Shown piece after piece: positions 54,665 through 63,444 of a stretch of DNA of 64,000 bases. The position numbers and the translations under genes were made by a program. The stretch spans positions 131,501 to 195,500 of the forward strand of contig NZ_GL476311.1 in assembly GCF_000148725.1 (NCBI RefSeq), in the 5' to 3' direction. This stretch comes from Roseibium sp. TrichSKD4 (GTDB lineage: Bacteria; Pseudomonadota; Alphaproteobacteria; Rhizobiales; Stappiaceae). The notes beneath the pieces were generated by a model. That model was not told where the DNA came from and ran no database searches. It worked only from the letters and a program-made list of their open reading frames with translations. Within the stretch, counting starts at the first letter, position 1, and the number at the start of each line of letters is the position of its first letter.

Positions 54665-55696
54665 ATGTCAGGCACAAAGCGCACCCCTCCTCCCAAGGGC
54701 TCAAAAGGCCCCGCGCGGAAAACGCCCGTGGGCAGCCGATTGGCGTCCGGGGTTCGGCGTGTTGTGCCAAAGAGACACGTTGCAGATGACACAAAGCTGC
54801 GCCCGTCTGCCCCCATTGTCCCGCCGCAATCCGTAGCCGGACGCGCCCTGACACTCGTTGTTGCCATCATGTCGTTTTTGGCCTGCCTGACAGTTGGCGC
54901 GGTGTCTATTGTCTGGGAGGCTGCGGATGCTTGGCAAAACGATCTGGTCCGGGAAGTGACCATTCAGATTCGCCCGATCGAGGGCGTTGATATGCTCAAG
55001 GAAATCGATAAGGCTGTCGCACTGACGCAGGAGTTTCCCGGGATTGGCAGTGTGCATGCGCTTTCCGATGACGAGACGAATGCGCTTCTGCAGCCTTGGT
55101 TGGGAGAGGGGCTGGATCTTGACAGTTTGCCAGTTCCTCGCCTCATTCAAATTCAGGTGGATGATCCGGCAGCGCTTGACTTGATCCAACTGCGCGCTGC
55201 GCTGTCTGAAAGTGTTATCGGGGCGAGCATTGACGATCACTCTGTTTGGACTTCTCGCCTGTCTGCCATGGCAGGGGCTGTCGTTCTGGGTGGGTTCGGT
55301 ATTCTGGCCCTCGTCATGGCCTCTATGGTGCTCAGCGTCGTCTTTGCCACGCAGTCGGCCATGGCTGGCAATAAGGACGTGATTTCCGTGCTGCATCTTG
55401 TGGGGGCGGAAGACGCGTTTATCGCTCGCGAATTTCAGCGCCACTTTCTTGTACTTGGACTGTTGGGCGGTATATCCGGCGGAATATGTGCGATATTCGG
55501 GTTCGTTGTTCTGGATGTTCTGACGCGCGAGAGCATCGGCAACGCCGGATCAGATCAGCTGTCAGCCCTCTTTGGATCGGTATCCGTTTCACTGCCGGGG
55601 TATCTCGGGGTTATCGGCGTTGTGTTTGTGGTTGCGGTTCTGACGGCCTTGACGTCTGGCCTCGCAGTTCGCGCAACACTGGCAAAGGCGGATTAG
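54665..55696 (+). CDS. ftsX: Cell division membrane protein FtsX
   Basis: FtsX is the membrane partner of FtsE, coupling ATP hydrolysis to murein hydrolases through its periplasmic loop. An N-terminal basic segment of about 45 residues precedes the first helix (LVVAIMSFLACLTVGAVSIV). A periplasmic domain is followed by three helices near 210-235, 255-290 and 305-330. The LAKAD C-terminus is reached at residue 343. The gene directly follows ftsE in the expected operon. Confidence 0.92.
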   Translation: MSGTKRTPPPKGSKGPARKTPVGSRLASGVRRVVPKRHVADDTKLRPSAPIVPPQSVAGRALTLVVAIMSFLACLTVGAVSIVWEAADAWQNDLVREVTIQIRPIEGVDMLKEIDKAVALTQEFPGIGSVHALSDDETNALLQPWLGEGLDLDSLPVPRLIQIQVDDPAALDLIQLRAALSESVIGASIDDHSVWTSRLSAMAGAVVLGGFGILALVMASMVLSVVFATQSAMAGNKDVISVLHLVGAEDAFIAREFQRHFLVLGLLGGISGGICAIFGFVVLDVLTRESIGNAGSDQLSALFGSVSVSLPGYLGVIGVVFVVAVLTALTSGLAVRATLAKAD

Positions 55697-55750
55697 CGGT
55701 AAAACTACGACTTGACTCAAATTCCGAACAATCGGGTATCATAGAGCACC

Positions 55751-56488
55751 ATGATTCGAGCGGAGCCTCCCGGGTCTGACGAGTTCAGAACCGACCCCGA
55801 CCCAAATCACAGCGGTGTCTGCGCCAGCCCTTATGAAGACGCAAGCGGAGCGGCCGCAGCCGGGAAGACCGGCGGCCTGCGAAAAGGATATGTTCCGGGC
55901 AGAAAATGCCTTGCGTGCGTGCTTGGATTTATTGTCGTGGTTGGGCTTGTCGTTGGAAGTTTTGCATCATTTGCTGAACGGGTTGCAACGATTGAGACCC
56001 CGAGAGACCCTCGGGCGGATGCCATTGTCGTTCTGACAGGTGGCAAGGAACGGATTTCCAAGGCGATGCGGTTGCTTGAGGAAGGCCGCGCGGAGCGGTT
56101 GTTGATCTCTGGTGTCCATCCGGGCTCAAGTGCTCGGCAAATTGCGCAGGCAACCTCTTCGGACCTGCCGCTTTTCACCTGTTGTGTTGATCTGGACCGG
56201 GCGGCGCTCAACACATTGGGAAATGCAACGGAAACGGCCTCCTGGGTCGCCGAGCACGAGTTTGAGACGCTCTTGGTGGTTACCAGCGCCTATCATTTGC
56301 CGAGAGCCGAGCTGGAATTGGCGGAGGTTCTTCCAAATGCAGGGCTTCTGCCCTATCCCGTTTTCTCTTCAGAGCGGGATTTGACTGCTTGGTACAGCAG
56401 CTTTGATACGTTGAAGCTTCTCATGCGCGAATATGTGAAGTATACCCTCGCCCGGTTACGCATCACCTATGATCGGTTGATTGGCTAA
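55751..56488 (+). CDS. YdcF/ElyC-like DUF218 membrane protein
   Basis: The protein has an N-terminal polar region of about 50 residues, then one helix (CVLGFIVVVGLVVGSFASF) and a DUF218 domain. The DUF218 domain has DAIVVLTGGKERISKAMRLL, LLISGVHPGSSARQIAQ and TLLVVTSAYHLPRAELEL. Relatives act in cell-envelope polymer metabolism (ElyC) or have no known role. It is 245 residues. The 3' end overlaps the possible early start of plsC by 8 bases. The ftsEX-YdcF-plsC order suggests a cell-envelope operon. Confidence 0.85.
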   Translation: MIRAEPPGSDEFRTDPDPNHSGVCASPYEDASGAAAAGKTGGLRKGYVPGRKCLACVLGFIVVVGLVVGSFASFAERVATIETPRDPRADAIVVLTGGKERISKAMRLLEEGRAERLLISGVHPGSSARQIAQATSSDLPLFTCCVDLDRAALNTLGNATETASWVAEHEFETLLVVTSAYHLPRAELELAEVLPNAGLLPYPVFSSERDLTAWYSSFDTLKLLMREYVKYTLARLRITYDRLIG

Positions 56489-56549
56489 AGGTCATCACGG
56501 GCATATTGGATGTGAGGATGCCACAAGGTTGCCGATAGGCCGAGGTCTC

Positions 56550-57335
56550 ATGCTTCTTCTGCGCTCAGCTCTGTTTCAGGTCCTGTTCTATTCGATCACG
56601 CTCATTTACATGATCGTGCTCTCTCCGGTGATGTTGCTTCCTCAGCGCTGGGGCTGGTGGATCCTGCCGTTTTGGATGAACACAATGTTGTTCTTGATGC
56701 GCGTTGTGGCGGGGCTCAAGGTCGAGTTTTGCGGTAAGGAGCATGTGACGAACGGTGGTTACATTGTGGCGATGAAGCACCAGTCAGCGTGGGAAACGGT
56801 GACTTTGGCGCAGTTCTTCCGGCGGCCAACCTTCATTTTGAAGCGTGAGCTACAGTGGATCCCGCTCTTTGGGTGGTACACTTGGAAGTTCGGTCAGATC
56901 CCGATCAATCGCGGCAAAAAATCCGAGGCACTGGCTGCCATGATGGTGTCGGCGAAGAATGCGATTGCGCACAATCGTCAGATCATGATTTTCCCGGAAG
57001 GTACGCGCCGGCCTGTGGGGGCTGAGCCGAAGTACAAATACGGTATTGCGCACCTTTACAAGGAACTGAAATGTCCTGTTTTGCCTGTCGCGCATAATGC
57101 CGGCGTTTATTGGCCGCGCGCCTCGTTTCTTGTTTATCCGGGAACGGTAGTTGTCGAGTTCTTACCGCCAATTGAGCCCGGTCTTGCAATGGATGAGTTT
57201 CATCCAAAGCTTGTCGATATTATTGAGACAGCCAGTGACCGCTTGGTTGAAGAAGCCCGCGCTGCCGGGGCTACTTCCCCGGTGTTGGATCGTGTGCCCA
57301 CTCCAACTAAACCGACAGAAAGCGCCGCGGGATAA
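56550..57335 (+). CDS. plsC: 1-acyl-sn-glycerol-3-phosphate acyltransferase (PlsC family)
   Basis: This enzyme makes phosphatidic acid from lysophosphatidic acid. Two helices near the N-terminus precede the catalytic motif HQSAWE, where the usual H-x4-D carries Glu instead of Asp. ELQWIPLFGW, FPEGTRRPVG and the substrate-binding PVAHNAG follow. It is 261 residues from ATG 56550; an in-frame TTG at 56481 would overlap the preceding gene. The ending is Pro/Thr-rich. It is convergent with chaC, whose stop is adjacent. Confidence 0.92.
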   Translation: MLLLRSALFQVLFYSITLIYMIVLSPVMLLPQRWGWWILPFWMNTMLFLMRVVAGLKVEFCGKEHVTNGGYIVAMKHQSAWETVTLAQFFRRPTFILKRELQWIPLFGWYTWKFGQIPINRGKKSEALAAMMVSAKNAIAHNRQIMIFPEGTRRPVGAEPKYKYGIAHLYKELKCPVLPVAHNAGVYWPRASFLVYPGTVVVEFLPPIEPGLAMDEFHPKLVDIIETASDRLVEEARAAGATSPVLDRVPTPTKPTESAAG

Positions 57336-57869
57336 TCAGGTCGTTGAATTCTCGGCATTCAGTTTGCGCGCCAACCACGAGACACCTGCATCATCAATGC
57401 CCAACTCTTCCAGATGGGCGGCGGTGTTTTGAACGTATTCAGGGTTTTCACCTGATTGTCCGACAGCGCCGCTTACGATTTCCAGCTGGGTTTCGAGCGC
57501 CAATGCGCCAGCATATTGGGCATGCTTCCGATCAACGATGTAGGTGAGTGCCTCTACCGTTTCACCCGTATCGAGGCGAACCTTGCGCCATTTCTCAAGG
57601 TAAACCATCGTCGCCTGCTCACGCTCGCGCAGATAGGTAATGGTTTCTTCGCGGTCATTAGCGGTGACTTCGAAAGCCATACCGCGGCAGGCCCCTCCCC
57701 GATCAAGACCGAAGACGAGGCCGGGGCGTTCCTGTGTGCCACGATGGACCCAAGAATAAACGCACAAGGACCGATGGGCACCGCGTAAAAGGGCTGGCCG
57801 CGCATTCACATGCTGAAAACCGGGCTTCCACATCAAAGACCCGTAGCCAAATACCCAAAAATTGCTCAT
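57336..57869 (-). CDS. ChaC-like gamma-glutamylcyclotransferase
   Basis: This enzyme cleaves gamma-glutamyl peptides, in particular glutathione, to 5-oxoproline and Cys-Gly. The substrate-binding loop FGYGSLMWKPGF is at the N-terminus. RALCxx-type CVYSWVHRGTQERPGLVFGL and the region AFEVTANDREETI follow, with the catalytic glutamate likely in this stretch. It is 177 residues. ATG 57869 is chosen over 57920 because it immediately precedes the conserved N-terminus. A GST gene in the window also uses glutathione, but far away. Confidence 0.88.
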   Translation of the reverse strand: MSNFWVFGYGSLMWKPGFQHVNARPALLRGAHRSLCVYSWVHRGTQERPGLVFGLDRGGACRGMAFEVTANDREETITYLREREQATMVYLEKWRKVRLDTGETVEALTYIVDRKHAQYAGALALETQLEIVSGAVGQSGENPEYVQNTAAHLEELGIDDAGVSWLARKLNAENSTT

Positions 57870-57967
57870 ATCACCCCATTCGCTTCCATTCCCTGCGGGA
57901 CATAGCAACGCCATATTCAAGATGCAATGCCAGTCCCGATGTGTCGCTGATTAGAAAGCAATTTGTC

Positions 57968-59029
57968 ATGACATCCGCTTCCGAGACCCCGATCAAGAAA
58001 ACCGCCCCACGGATCATGATGCTTGGGATCATTGTCATTATAGGTGTCGGGCTCTGGTCCGGGGCGTGGATGTATGGGCGGACTGTGGTGGCCAACCAGA
58101 TGGATCAGCAATTGGCTCAGATGGCTGAAAATAATCTGCAAGTTACCTACCGGGAGCGCACAATCAGCGGCTACCCGTTTCGTTATGAAGTTCGGTGCGA
58201 AAACGTTGAACTCATAAACGCTTCTGGTCAGCTGATCCAACTTGGCAAGGGACGTGGTGTGGCGCTTGTCTACAATCCATGGCATGTGATTGTGGAAATT
58301 GACGGCCCGCTGACCGTTCAAAATGCGGAAGACTCCTCCACCGGTGCCTGGATTTCCGGTTCTTGGGAGTTGGCACAAACCAGCATTCGTTTGGGAAATG
58401 ACGGACTGCGGCAGTTGGACGTGGTGGTTAGTAAACCTGCTTTTCAAGCTGCCAACCTTGAGGCTCCGGCTGATGTTCGTTCGGACGAGCTGACGTTACA
58501 TATGCGCAAGGTTCCGGAAACAGACGCTGATCTCGATCTCTATGTGTCTACGAAGCAGTTATCGGGTCAGCTCTTGCCGGACACTCTTCCGCTTTTCGAC
58601 ACTGTGTTTCAGCTTCGTATCGCCAATGGATTTCAGCTGATTGAGGGTGGGAGCGTTGCTGATCTGCCGCGTCTGGAAGATGGCAGCATTCCGTTCCAAC
58701 TCTCGCGTGTGTCTCTGGCTGATGGGGATAGCAGCCAGATATCGGTGTCTGGCGAGATGCGCCTTCACCGCAATGGCACCTTGTCCGGTGATCTGGAACT
58801 GGAAATTCTGGGGCTTGATCAGATCTCGAGCTTGGTCGAGCAGCATGCTCCGGAAGCTGCATCCGTGCCAGCTATCTTAAAGGGAGCGTCTGATGCACTG
58901 GGGACTGCGGAAACAGCTGAAAACGGAGTTGAAATCGTTCGGTTGCCGATCACATTGAAAAACGGCAACGCCCGGATCGGGTTTCTTCCGTTAGGGCGAT
59001 TGCCTGTAATTTCCATTCCGGGACTTTAA
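57968..59029 (+). CDS. DUF2125 domain protein, membrane anchored
   Basis: The N-terminus has one membrane helix (RIMMLGIIVIIGVGLWSGAW) and a large periplasmic domain matching DUF2125 (GYPFRYEVRCENVEL, YNPWHVIVEIDGPLTV, NGNARIGFLPLGRLPVI). It is 353 residues from ATG 57968; the frame is open to 57734 but would overlap chaC. The domain is a repeating beta structure resembling lipid-transport or AsmA-like proteins, but the function is unknown. Confidence 0.85.
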   Translation: MTSASETPIKKTAPRIMMLGIIVIIGVGLWSGAWMYGRTVVANQMDQQLAQMAENNLQVTYRERTISGYPFRYEVRCENVELINASGQLIQLGKGRGVALVYNPWHVIVEIDGPLTVQNAEDSSTGAWISGSWELAQTSIRLGNDGLRQLDVVVSKPAFQAANLEAPADVRSDELTLHMRKVPETDADLDLYVSTKQLSGQLLPDTLPLFDTVFQLRIANGFQLIEGGSVADLPRLEDGSIPFQLSRVSLADGDSSQISVSGEMRLHRNGTLSGDLELEILGLDQISSLVEQHAPEAASVPAILKGASDALGTAETAENGVEIVRLPITLKNGNARIGFLPLGRLPVISIPGL

Positions 59030-59048
59030 GGCCGGGTCGCTTTCCGGC

Positions 59049-59510
59049 TTACTCCGAAGCAACCCGGTCAATCGGGATCAGGTAACTCTTGCAGTGATCA
59101 GGCTCTGCGATTTTCTCATAGAGAGCGACCGCTGGCATGTTCTTGCCCGGAACCAGCCAGCGTAGATGCAGCCAGCCTCGTTTATGCCCCTCGTCGACCA
59201 GTGATTCGATCATTTTGCGGCCAATGCCTTGCTGGCGTTGATCCGGGTGAACATAGATGTCGTCCAGCTGGCCGATGCGTAACCCGGTGATCAGCTCTGG
59301 CATGTCAAAATAAACCGCAAACCCGATCAAGGCATCGCCCGCAAATGCGCCGATCACTTCGGCATTCTTGTCGTTCAAGATCCGCTCTGCGTAAAACTCG
59401 TCCGGCCGGCGGGGTGCACCGCGCTTCAACGCCTGCGCGTTTTCCGCAATAAGTGGCGCGAGCTGATGGGCGTCGTTCATGCCAAGCGTGCGGATATCAA
59501 TCGTGCTCAT
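59049..59510 (-). CDS. GNAT-family N-acetyltransferase
   Basis: This 153-residue GNAT has the acetyl-CoA motif DDIYVHPDQRQQGIGRKMIE (V-x-x-x-x-R-x-x-G-I-G type) and the preceding strand GFAVYFDMPELI. The C-terminal segment is LHLRWLVPGKNMPAVALYEK. The N-terminal segment is DIRTLGMNDAHQLAPLIAEN. The substrate is unknown. It is convergent to the DUF2125 gene with a 19-base gap. Confidence 0.88.
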   Translation of the reverse strand: MSTIDIRTLGMNDAHQLAPLIAENAQALKRGAPRRPDEFYAERILNDKNAEVIGAFAGDALIGFAVYFDMPELITGLRIGQLDDIYVHPDQRQQGIGRKMIESLVDEGHKRGWLHLRWLVPGKNMPAVALYEKIAEPDHCKSYLIPIDRVASE

Positions 59511-59670
59511 GAAAACTCCGAAAGTGTTCGGTCAAACTGTTGGTGTGCAAGATGTCCCAAAAACACCCCGACAATCAAGCCGATAACAAAAGAGCCCTTG
59601 CGGAAACCGACTTGGCCCGGCTATGCCGCTTGGGTTCAACAATTTATGAACGCCAAGAGGTGAGCCGCAA

Positions 59671-60570
59671 ATGACCCACGAAGCAGCGCGCTTGCGCGCG
59701 ACATTGATTGGCCTTACCGCCGTGTTGATGTGGGCCACCTTGGGCTTGTTTGGTGCCGGGTCTGGTGCTGTTCCACCCTTTTTGCTGAATGCATTGTGTT
59801 TCGGGTTCTCCGGTATCCTTGCAACGCTTTGGTTGGCCTTTACCGGCAAGTTGCGCCTCATGAAACAGCCGATTGGTGTGATTGCCTTCGGAACAATTGG
59901 GCTCTTTGGGTTTCACTTCTTCTATTTCACGGCTATTCGCAACGCGCCACCGGTGGATGCAAACCTGATCAACTACATGTGGCCGCTATTGATCGTTGTA
60001 TTTTCAGCGTTGCTCCCGGACGAATCTTTGCGGGTTCACCATGTGATTGGAGCTTTATTGGGCCTTGGGGGCGCTGTTCTTTTGATCACCGGTGGTGAAG
60101 GTGTGTCGTTTCAAAGCGGAGCTGGTCTGGGGTACGCAGCAGCGGTGACATCCTGTCTGTTCTGGTCCACTTATTCAGTCCTCTCACGGCGGCTTGGGGC
60201 GGTTCCAACCGAAGCTGTTGCCGGGTTCTGCCTAATCACGGCAGTCCTCTCAAGTGTTTGCCATTTGGCACTGGAGGAGACGATTTGGCCGAGTGGGTTG
60301 GTTGAATGGGGGTCGGTTCTGGCCTTGGCGGCGTTCCCCGTAGGGCTAGCGTTTTTCACCTGGGATGTTGGCATGAAGCGGGGTGATATTCAGGTTCTGG
60401 GTGCTGCGGCCTATTCTGCGCCCCTGCTCTCTACGCTTTTGTTGATTGTCTTCGGGTTTGGAGCGTTCACTTGGGTGATTGCAGTGGCCTGCCTCGCAAT
60501 CACGCTTGGCGCTGTAATCGCAGCCAAGGACATGAATTTCCGAGCAAGAAAAAACAACATGCGCCCGTGA
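59671..60570 (+). CDS. EamA-family (DMT) exporter, YddG-like
   Basis: This 299-residue membrane protein has about ten helices in two EamA repeats (first LIGLTAVLMWATLGLFGAG, second GYAAAVTSCLFWSTYSVLS). Glycine- and proline-rich ends are typical of drug/metabolite transporters. The pattern NAPPVDANLINYMWPLLIVVF resembles aromatic amino acid exporters (YddG). The specificity is inferred only. It is a single-gene unit with its own ATG. Confidence 0.85.
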   Translation: MTHEAARLRATLIGLTAVLMWATLGLFGAGSGAVPPFLLNALCFGFSGILATLWLAFTGKLRLMKQPIGVIAFGTIGLFGFHFFYFTAIRNAPPVDANLINYMWPLLIVVFSALLPDESLRVHHVIGALLGLGGAVLLITGGEGVSFQSGAGLGYAAAVTSCLFWSTYSVLSRRLGAVPTEAVAGFCLITAVLSSVCHLALEETIWPSGLVEWGSVLALAAFPVGLAFFTWDVGMKRGDIQVLGAAAYSAPLLSTLLLIVFGFGAFTWVIAVACLAITLGAVIAAKDMNFRARKNNMRP

Positions 60571-60654
60571 GGCTTGTTTTCGCCCTTCGAATGATTTCGC
60601 ATTGCAAAAACTTCCTCTAGGGTGCGATTGAGTTTGTTAATCGCAGGACATCCC

Positions 60655-61545
60655 ATGACTGAATTGCTTCGCCCGCGCCGGTCCGCCCTCTATATGCCCG
60701 GTTCCAATTCTCGCGCTTTGGAAAAGGCCAAGATGCTGGATGTGGACTGTTTGATCCTTGATCTGGAAGATGCTGTGGCTCCGGATGTGAAGGCAGAAGC
60801 CAGGTCGCAAATCAAGGATGCGGTTTCTGCAGGCGGGTACGGCGACCGGGAAGTGGTGATCCGGATCAACGGTCTGGACACAGACTGGGCGGATGATGAT
60901 CTGAAAATGGCGGTTGAAGCCAATCCGGATGCGATTTTGATCCCGAAAGTTAACGCGCCGTCTGACCTTGAACATGTTTCGCAGAAGCTGAAAGTGCTCG
61001 GGCGGAAAGAGGGCCTGAAACTCTGGGCGATGATGGAAACACCCCAGGCCATGCTGAATGCTGCCGCTATCGGTGCATGTGGGCGTGATCCAGCCGTGGG
61101 CCTGTCATGCTTTGTGATGGGCACCAATGATTTGGCCAAGGAAACCCGCGCGCAGCTGACACCTGGCCGTGCTGCGATGATGCCTTGGCTGATGACATGT
61201 GTAGCAGCCGCGCGTGCCGGTGGGATCGATATTCTGGATGGCGTTTACAACAATTTTCAGGACCTGGACGGGTTTGCGGCTGAATGCGTGCAAGGCGCGG
61301 AAATGGGGATGGACGGCAAGACCTTGATCCACCCCAAACAGATTGAAGCTTGCCATACGGCGTTCTCGCCCTCTGAGGCTGAGGTTGAGTGGGCGCGCAA
61401 GATCAACGCGATCTTTGATCAACCGGAAAACGCCAGCAAAGGTGCAATTCAGGTGGACGGCAAGATGGTTGAGCGCCTACATGCGGATATGGGATTGCGG
61501 GCAATCGCGATTGCAGATGCCATCGCTGCTCGCCAAAGCGCATGA
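60655..61545 (+). CDS. CitE-like HpcH/HpaI-family lyase
   Basis: This belongs to the citrate lyase beta-like group, which cleaves or forms (methyl)malyl-CoA-type C-C bonds with Mg2+. The N-terminus RPRRSALYMPGSNSRALEKA, the metal-site segment LILDLEDAVAPD and the region DGKTLIHPKQIEACHTAFSP are characteristic, as is the mid segment MMETPQAMLNAAAI with catalytic glutamate. It is 296 residues from ATG 60655. It is close to L-malyl-CoA/beta-methylmalyl-CoA lyases, but the exact substrate cannot be stated. The DUF1737 gene begins 14 bases after its stop. Confidence 0.88.
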   Translation: MTELLRPRRSALYMPGSNSRALEKAKMLDVDCLILDLEDAVAPDVKAEARSQIKDAVSAGGYGDREVVIRINGLDTDWADDDLKMAVEANPDAILIPKVNAPSDLEHVSQKLKVLGRKEGLKLWAMMETPQAMLNAAAIGACGRDPAVGLSCFVMGTNDLAKETRAQLTPGRAAMMPWLMTCVAAARAGGIDILDGVYNNFQDLDGFAAECVQGAEMGMDGKTLIHPKQIEACHTAFSPSEAEVEWARKINAIFDQPENASKGAIQVDGKMVERLHADMGLRAIAIADAIAARQSA

Positions 61546-61559
61546 CTTAAGAGAGACAG

Positions 61560-61763
61560 ATGAAACTGTACCGGTTCATTACGGGTGTTGATGACAGCGA
61601 ATTCTGTCACCGGGTCACTCAGGCCCTCAACAAAGGATGGGAGCTCCAAGGCTCTCCTTCCCTTACCTATGATGCCACCCAAGGTCGGACCATTTGCGGT
61701 CAGGCCGTGACCAAAGAGGTCGATGGCGCGTATTCGCGGGACATCAAGCTCGGCGATTATTGA
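61560..61763 (+). CDS. DUF1737 family small protein
   Basis: This 67-residue protein matches DUF1737: MKLYRFITGVDDSEFCHRVT, a conserved ALNKGWELQGSPSLTYD and GRTICGQAVTKEV. It is thought to be a small soluble domain of unknown function, with a cysteine in both halves. It follows the CitE-like gene by 14 bases and ends overlapping the convergent ATP-grasp gene by 7 bases. Confidence 0.85.
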   Translation: MKLYRFITGVDDSEFCHRVTQALNKGWELQGSPSLTYDATQGRTICGQAVTKEVDGAYSRDIKLGDY

Positions 61764-62707
61764 CGGAAAGAAACCGTGAACGCGTCGAAAACGCGTTCAT
61801 AAAACTGTGCAGCCACTGCACGGTCACTCGGCCCTTGGGCTGCAAACCGCGCAAGGCCCGGTGCTGCGTTGATCTCCAGCAGAATTGGTTGCCCATCGGC
61901 CTTTACGATCATGTCGACACCGGCATAACGCAAGCCAAGGCTGTTTGCAGCTCGTATTGCAGCGTCTTTGATGGTCAGCGGTGTGGGGCCGTCCAGAAGG
62001 TGCCCCTTGCCTCCCGAGGACAGATTGGCATTGGAAAGCAGAGCAATGACCTGACCTTTTTCCGGGACGCAATCCAATGACAGGTTCTGGCTAGCAAGGC
62101 ATGCTGCGCATCTTGGATCGGCCAAAAGGCCCGCATCCAGCTGCTCAATCATGGTTTTGAGACTGTTCACGCCGTCGCCAGTACCTATGGGCGCGGAGCG
62201 CTTGATCACACCCAGCACCTCATCCTTCAGAACCAAAACGCGGAAATCTTCGCCGGGTATGGCCTTTTGCAGAAGAAGCAAGCGGTGGCGTTGCAGCAGG
62301 CGTGTGCAGGCCGTCTTCAGCTGTTCCGGTGTCTCCAGTCGTTCGACATCCTGGCCTTCCTGCCCAGTGTTGGGCTTCAGGAAAACCGGAAACCCAACCC
62401 TTTCGGAGAACTGGATGGCAGAGTTTGATGCGTTCTTTCCGCTTAAAACGACGCCTTCGGGAATGATCAAACCGTCTGATTGAAACAGTTTGAGGCTTGC
62501 CGCCTTGTCATCGGCTATTTCTGAAGCGCCGAGGGGGTTCAGGTCAAAATGCGTGCCACGAAAGAACCGTCGCTGACCCGCAGGGTTTTCCACGAGCCCG
62601 CTATGGCCATAGTCATCTAGTCTGGTCAGCTTTAAGTCGCGACGGGCGCAATACGCCTCCAACAAAGTCCAGACGAGGGATTGTGGGCGTGGCGGGGTGT
62701 TGTCCAC
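61757..62707 (-). CDS. ATP-grasp enzyme of unknown substrate (cyanophycin-synthetase-like)
   Basis: This ATP-grasp ligase has the nucleotide-binding segment GFPVFLKPNTGQEGQDVERL (ATP lysine), the central LLLLQKAIPGEDFRVLVLKD and the Mg2+ region AGVDMIVKADGQPILLEINA with the catalytic E-x-N pair. This layout resembles the C-terminal ATP-grasp half of cyanophycin synthetase or GshF-like ligases. It is 316 residues from GTG 62707. The substrate is unknown; no adjacent peptide precursor gene was found. It lies downstream of lolA on the same strand with a 7-base gap. Confidence 0.8.
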   Translation of the reverse strand: MDNTPPRPQSLVWTLLEAYCARRDLKLTRLDDYGHSGLVENPAGQRRFFRGTHFDLNPLGASEIADDKAASLKLFQSDGLIIPEGVVLSGKNASNSAIQFSERVGFPVFLKPNTGQEGQDVERLETPEQLKTACTRLLQRHRLLLLQKAIPGEDFRVLVLKDEVLGVIKRSAPIGTGDGVNSLKTMIEQLDAGLLADPRCAACLASQNLSLDCVPEKGQVIALLSNANLSSGGKGHLLDGPTPLTIKDAAIRAANSLGLRYAGVDMIVKADGQPILLEINAAPGLARFAAQGPSDRAVAAQFYERVFDAFTVSFRQ

Positions 62708-62714
62708 TTGCGGC

Positions 62715-63359
62715 TTAGTTGCCCTGACGCTGGCGCGTGTTGGCCAGATAGTCGATGCGGAAGAGGTCCGGGTTGGTCGGACCGTTGGACACAACGTTAT
62801 AGACAGCGACAGAAGTGTCGAAACCTTGGGCGTCTGTTACGGTCCATTGCTTGAGTTCGTAGGTATCCGCCTCGAAAATTAGCGTCAGAATGCCGGAATT
62901 GAAGGTTGTTTTGTCTTCCAGAACAACGGTGACAAGATCGGATTCCACGATGACATTCTGGATCGTGGCTTCGCTTTGCAGATTGATGTTTTCAGCCAGC
63001 AGGAACCGAAGCGGTGTCTGACCGAGTGGCCAGATGTCCTGTGTTGCAAGCTTCCGGTCTTTGACCGAGACTGACTTGCCGTCGGCGATAATGTCCAGTT
63101 TGGCAGGAGGACTGTAGTAGAACCGCACCTTACCCGGACGCGCCAGATAAAACTTGCCTTCCGACTGTGATCCGTCGGGTCCAAACTGCACGAAGTCGCC
63201 GTGCATTGTCTTCACTGAGTTAAAATAGGTGTTCACGTCGTTGAGGGTTTTTTTCTGCGCGTCCGTCAGGGCAAAGGCCTGAGCGGATAATGCAAGGCAG
63301 AGCCCGGCAACAGCAGAAATTTTCGTGGCGGCTTTTGCAAGTGTGCGAAGAGGCATCAT
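62715..63359 (-). CDS. lolA: Outer membrane lipoprotein carrier protein LolA
   Basis: LolA ferries lipoproteins across the periplasm to LolB at the outer membrane. A signal peptide (KISAVAGLCLALSAQAFA) is followed by the LolA fold with YFNSVKTMHGDFVQFGPDG, YLARPGKVRFYYSPP and LKQWTVTDAQGFDTSVAVYN (alternating hydrophobic strands). It is 214 residues. The ftsK-lolA neighbourhood on the same strand is common in Alphaproteobacteria. It may be co-transcribed with the ATP-grasp gene. Confidence 0.93.
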   Translation of the reverse strand: MMPLRTLAKAATKISAVAGLCLALSAQAFALTDAQKKTLNDVNTYFNSVKTMHGDFVQFGPDGSQSEGKFYLARPGKVRFYYSPPAKLDIIADGKSVSVKDRKLATQDIWPLGQTPLRFLLAENINLQSEATIQNVIVESDLVTVVLEDKTTFNSGILTLIFEADTYELKQWTVTDAQGFDTSVAVYNVVSNGPTNPDLFRIDYLANTRQRQGN

Positions 63360-63444
63360 TCACCCTGTGATTCGATCCGGTGCCAACGGCTCCTTCATAC
63401 AGAAGCCGTGTGGCAAAGCTTTGGCAAAATCAAGCAGGTTTGGT

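Noticed and set aside
59552-59674. A 40-codon frame that ends ATGA-overlapping the start of the DMT exporter.
   Set aside because: Overlap is suggestive of coupling, but there is no clear ribosome site and the peptide is unrecognised; it is too short to support.
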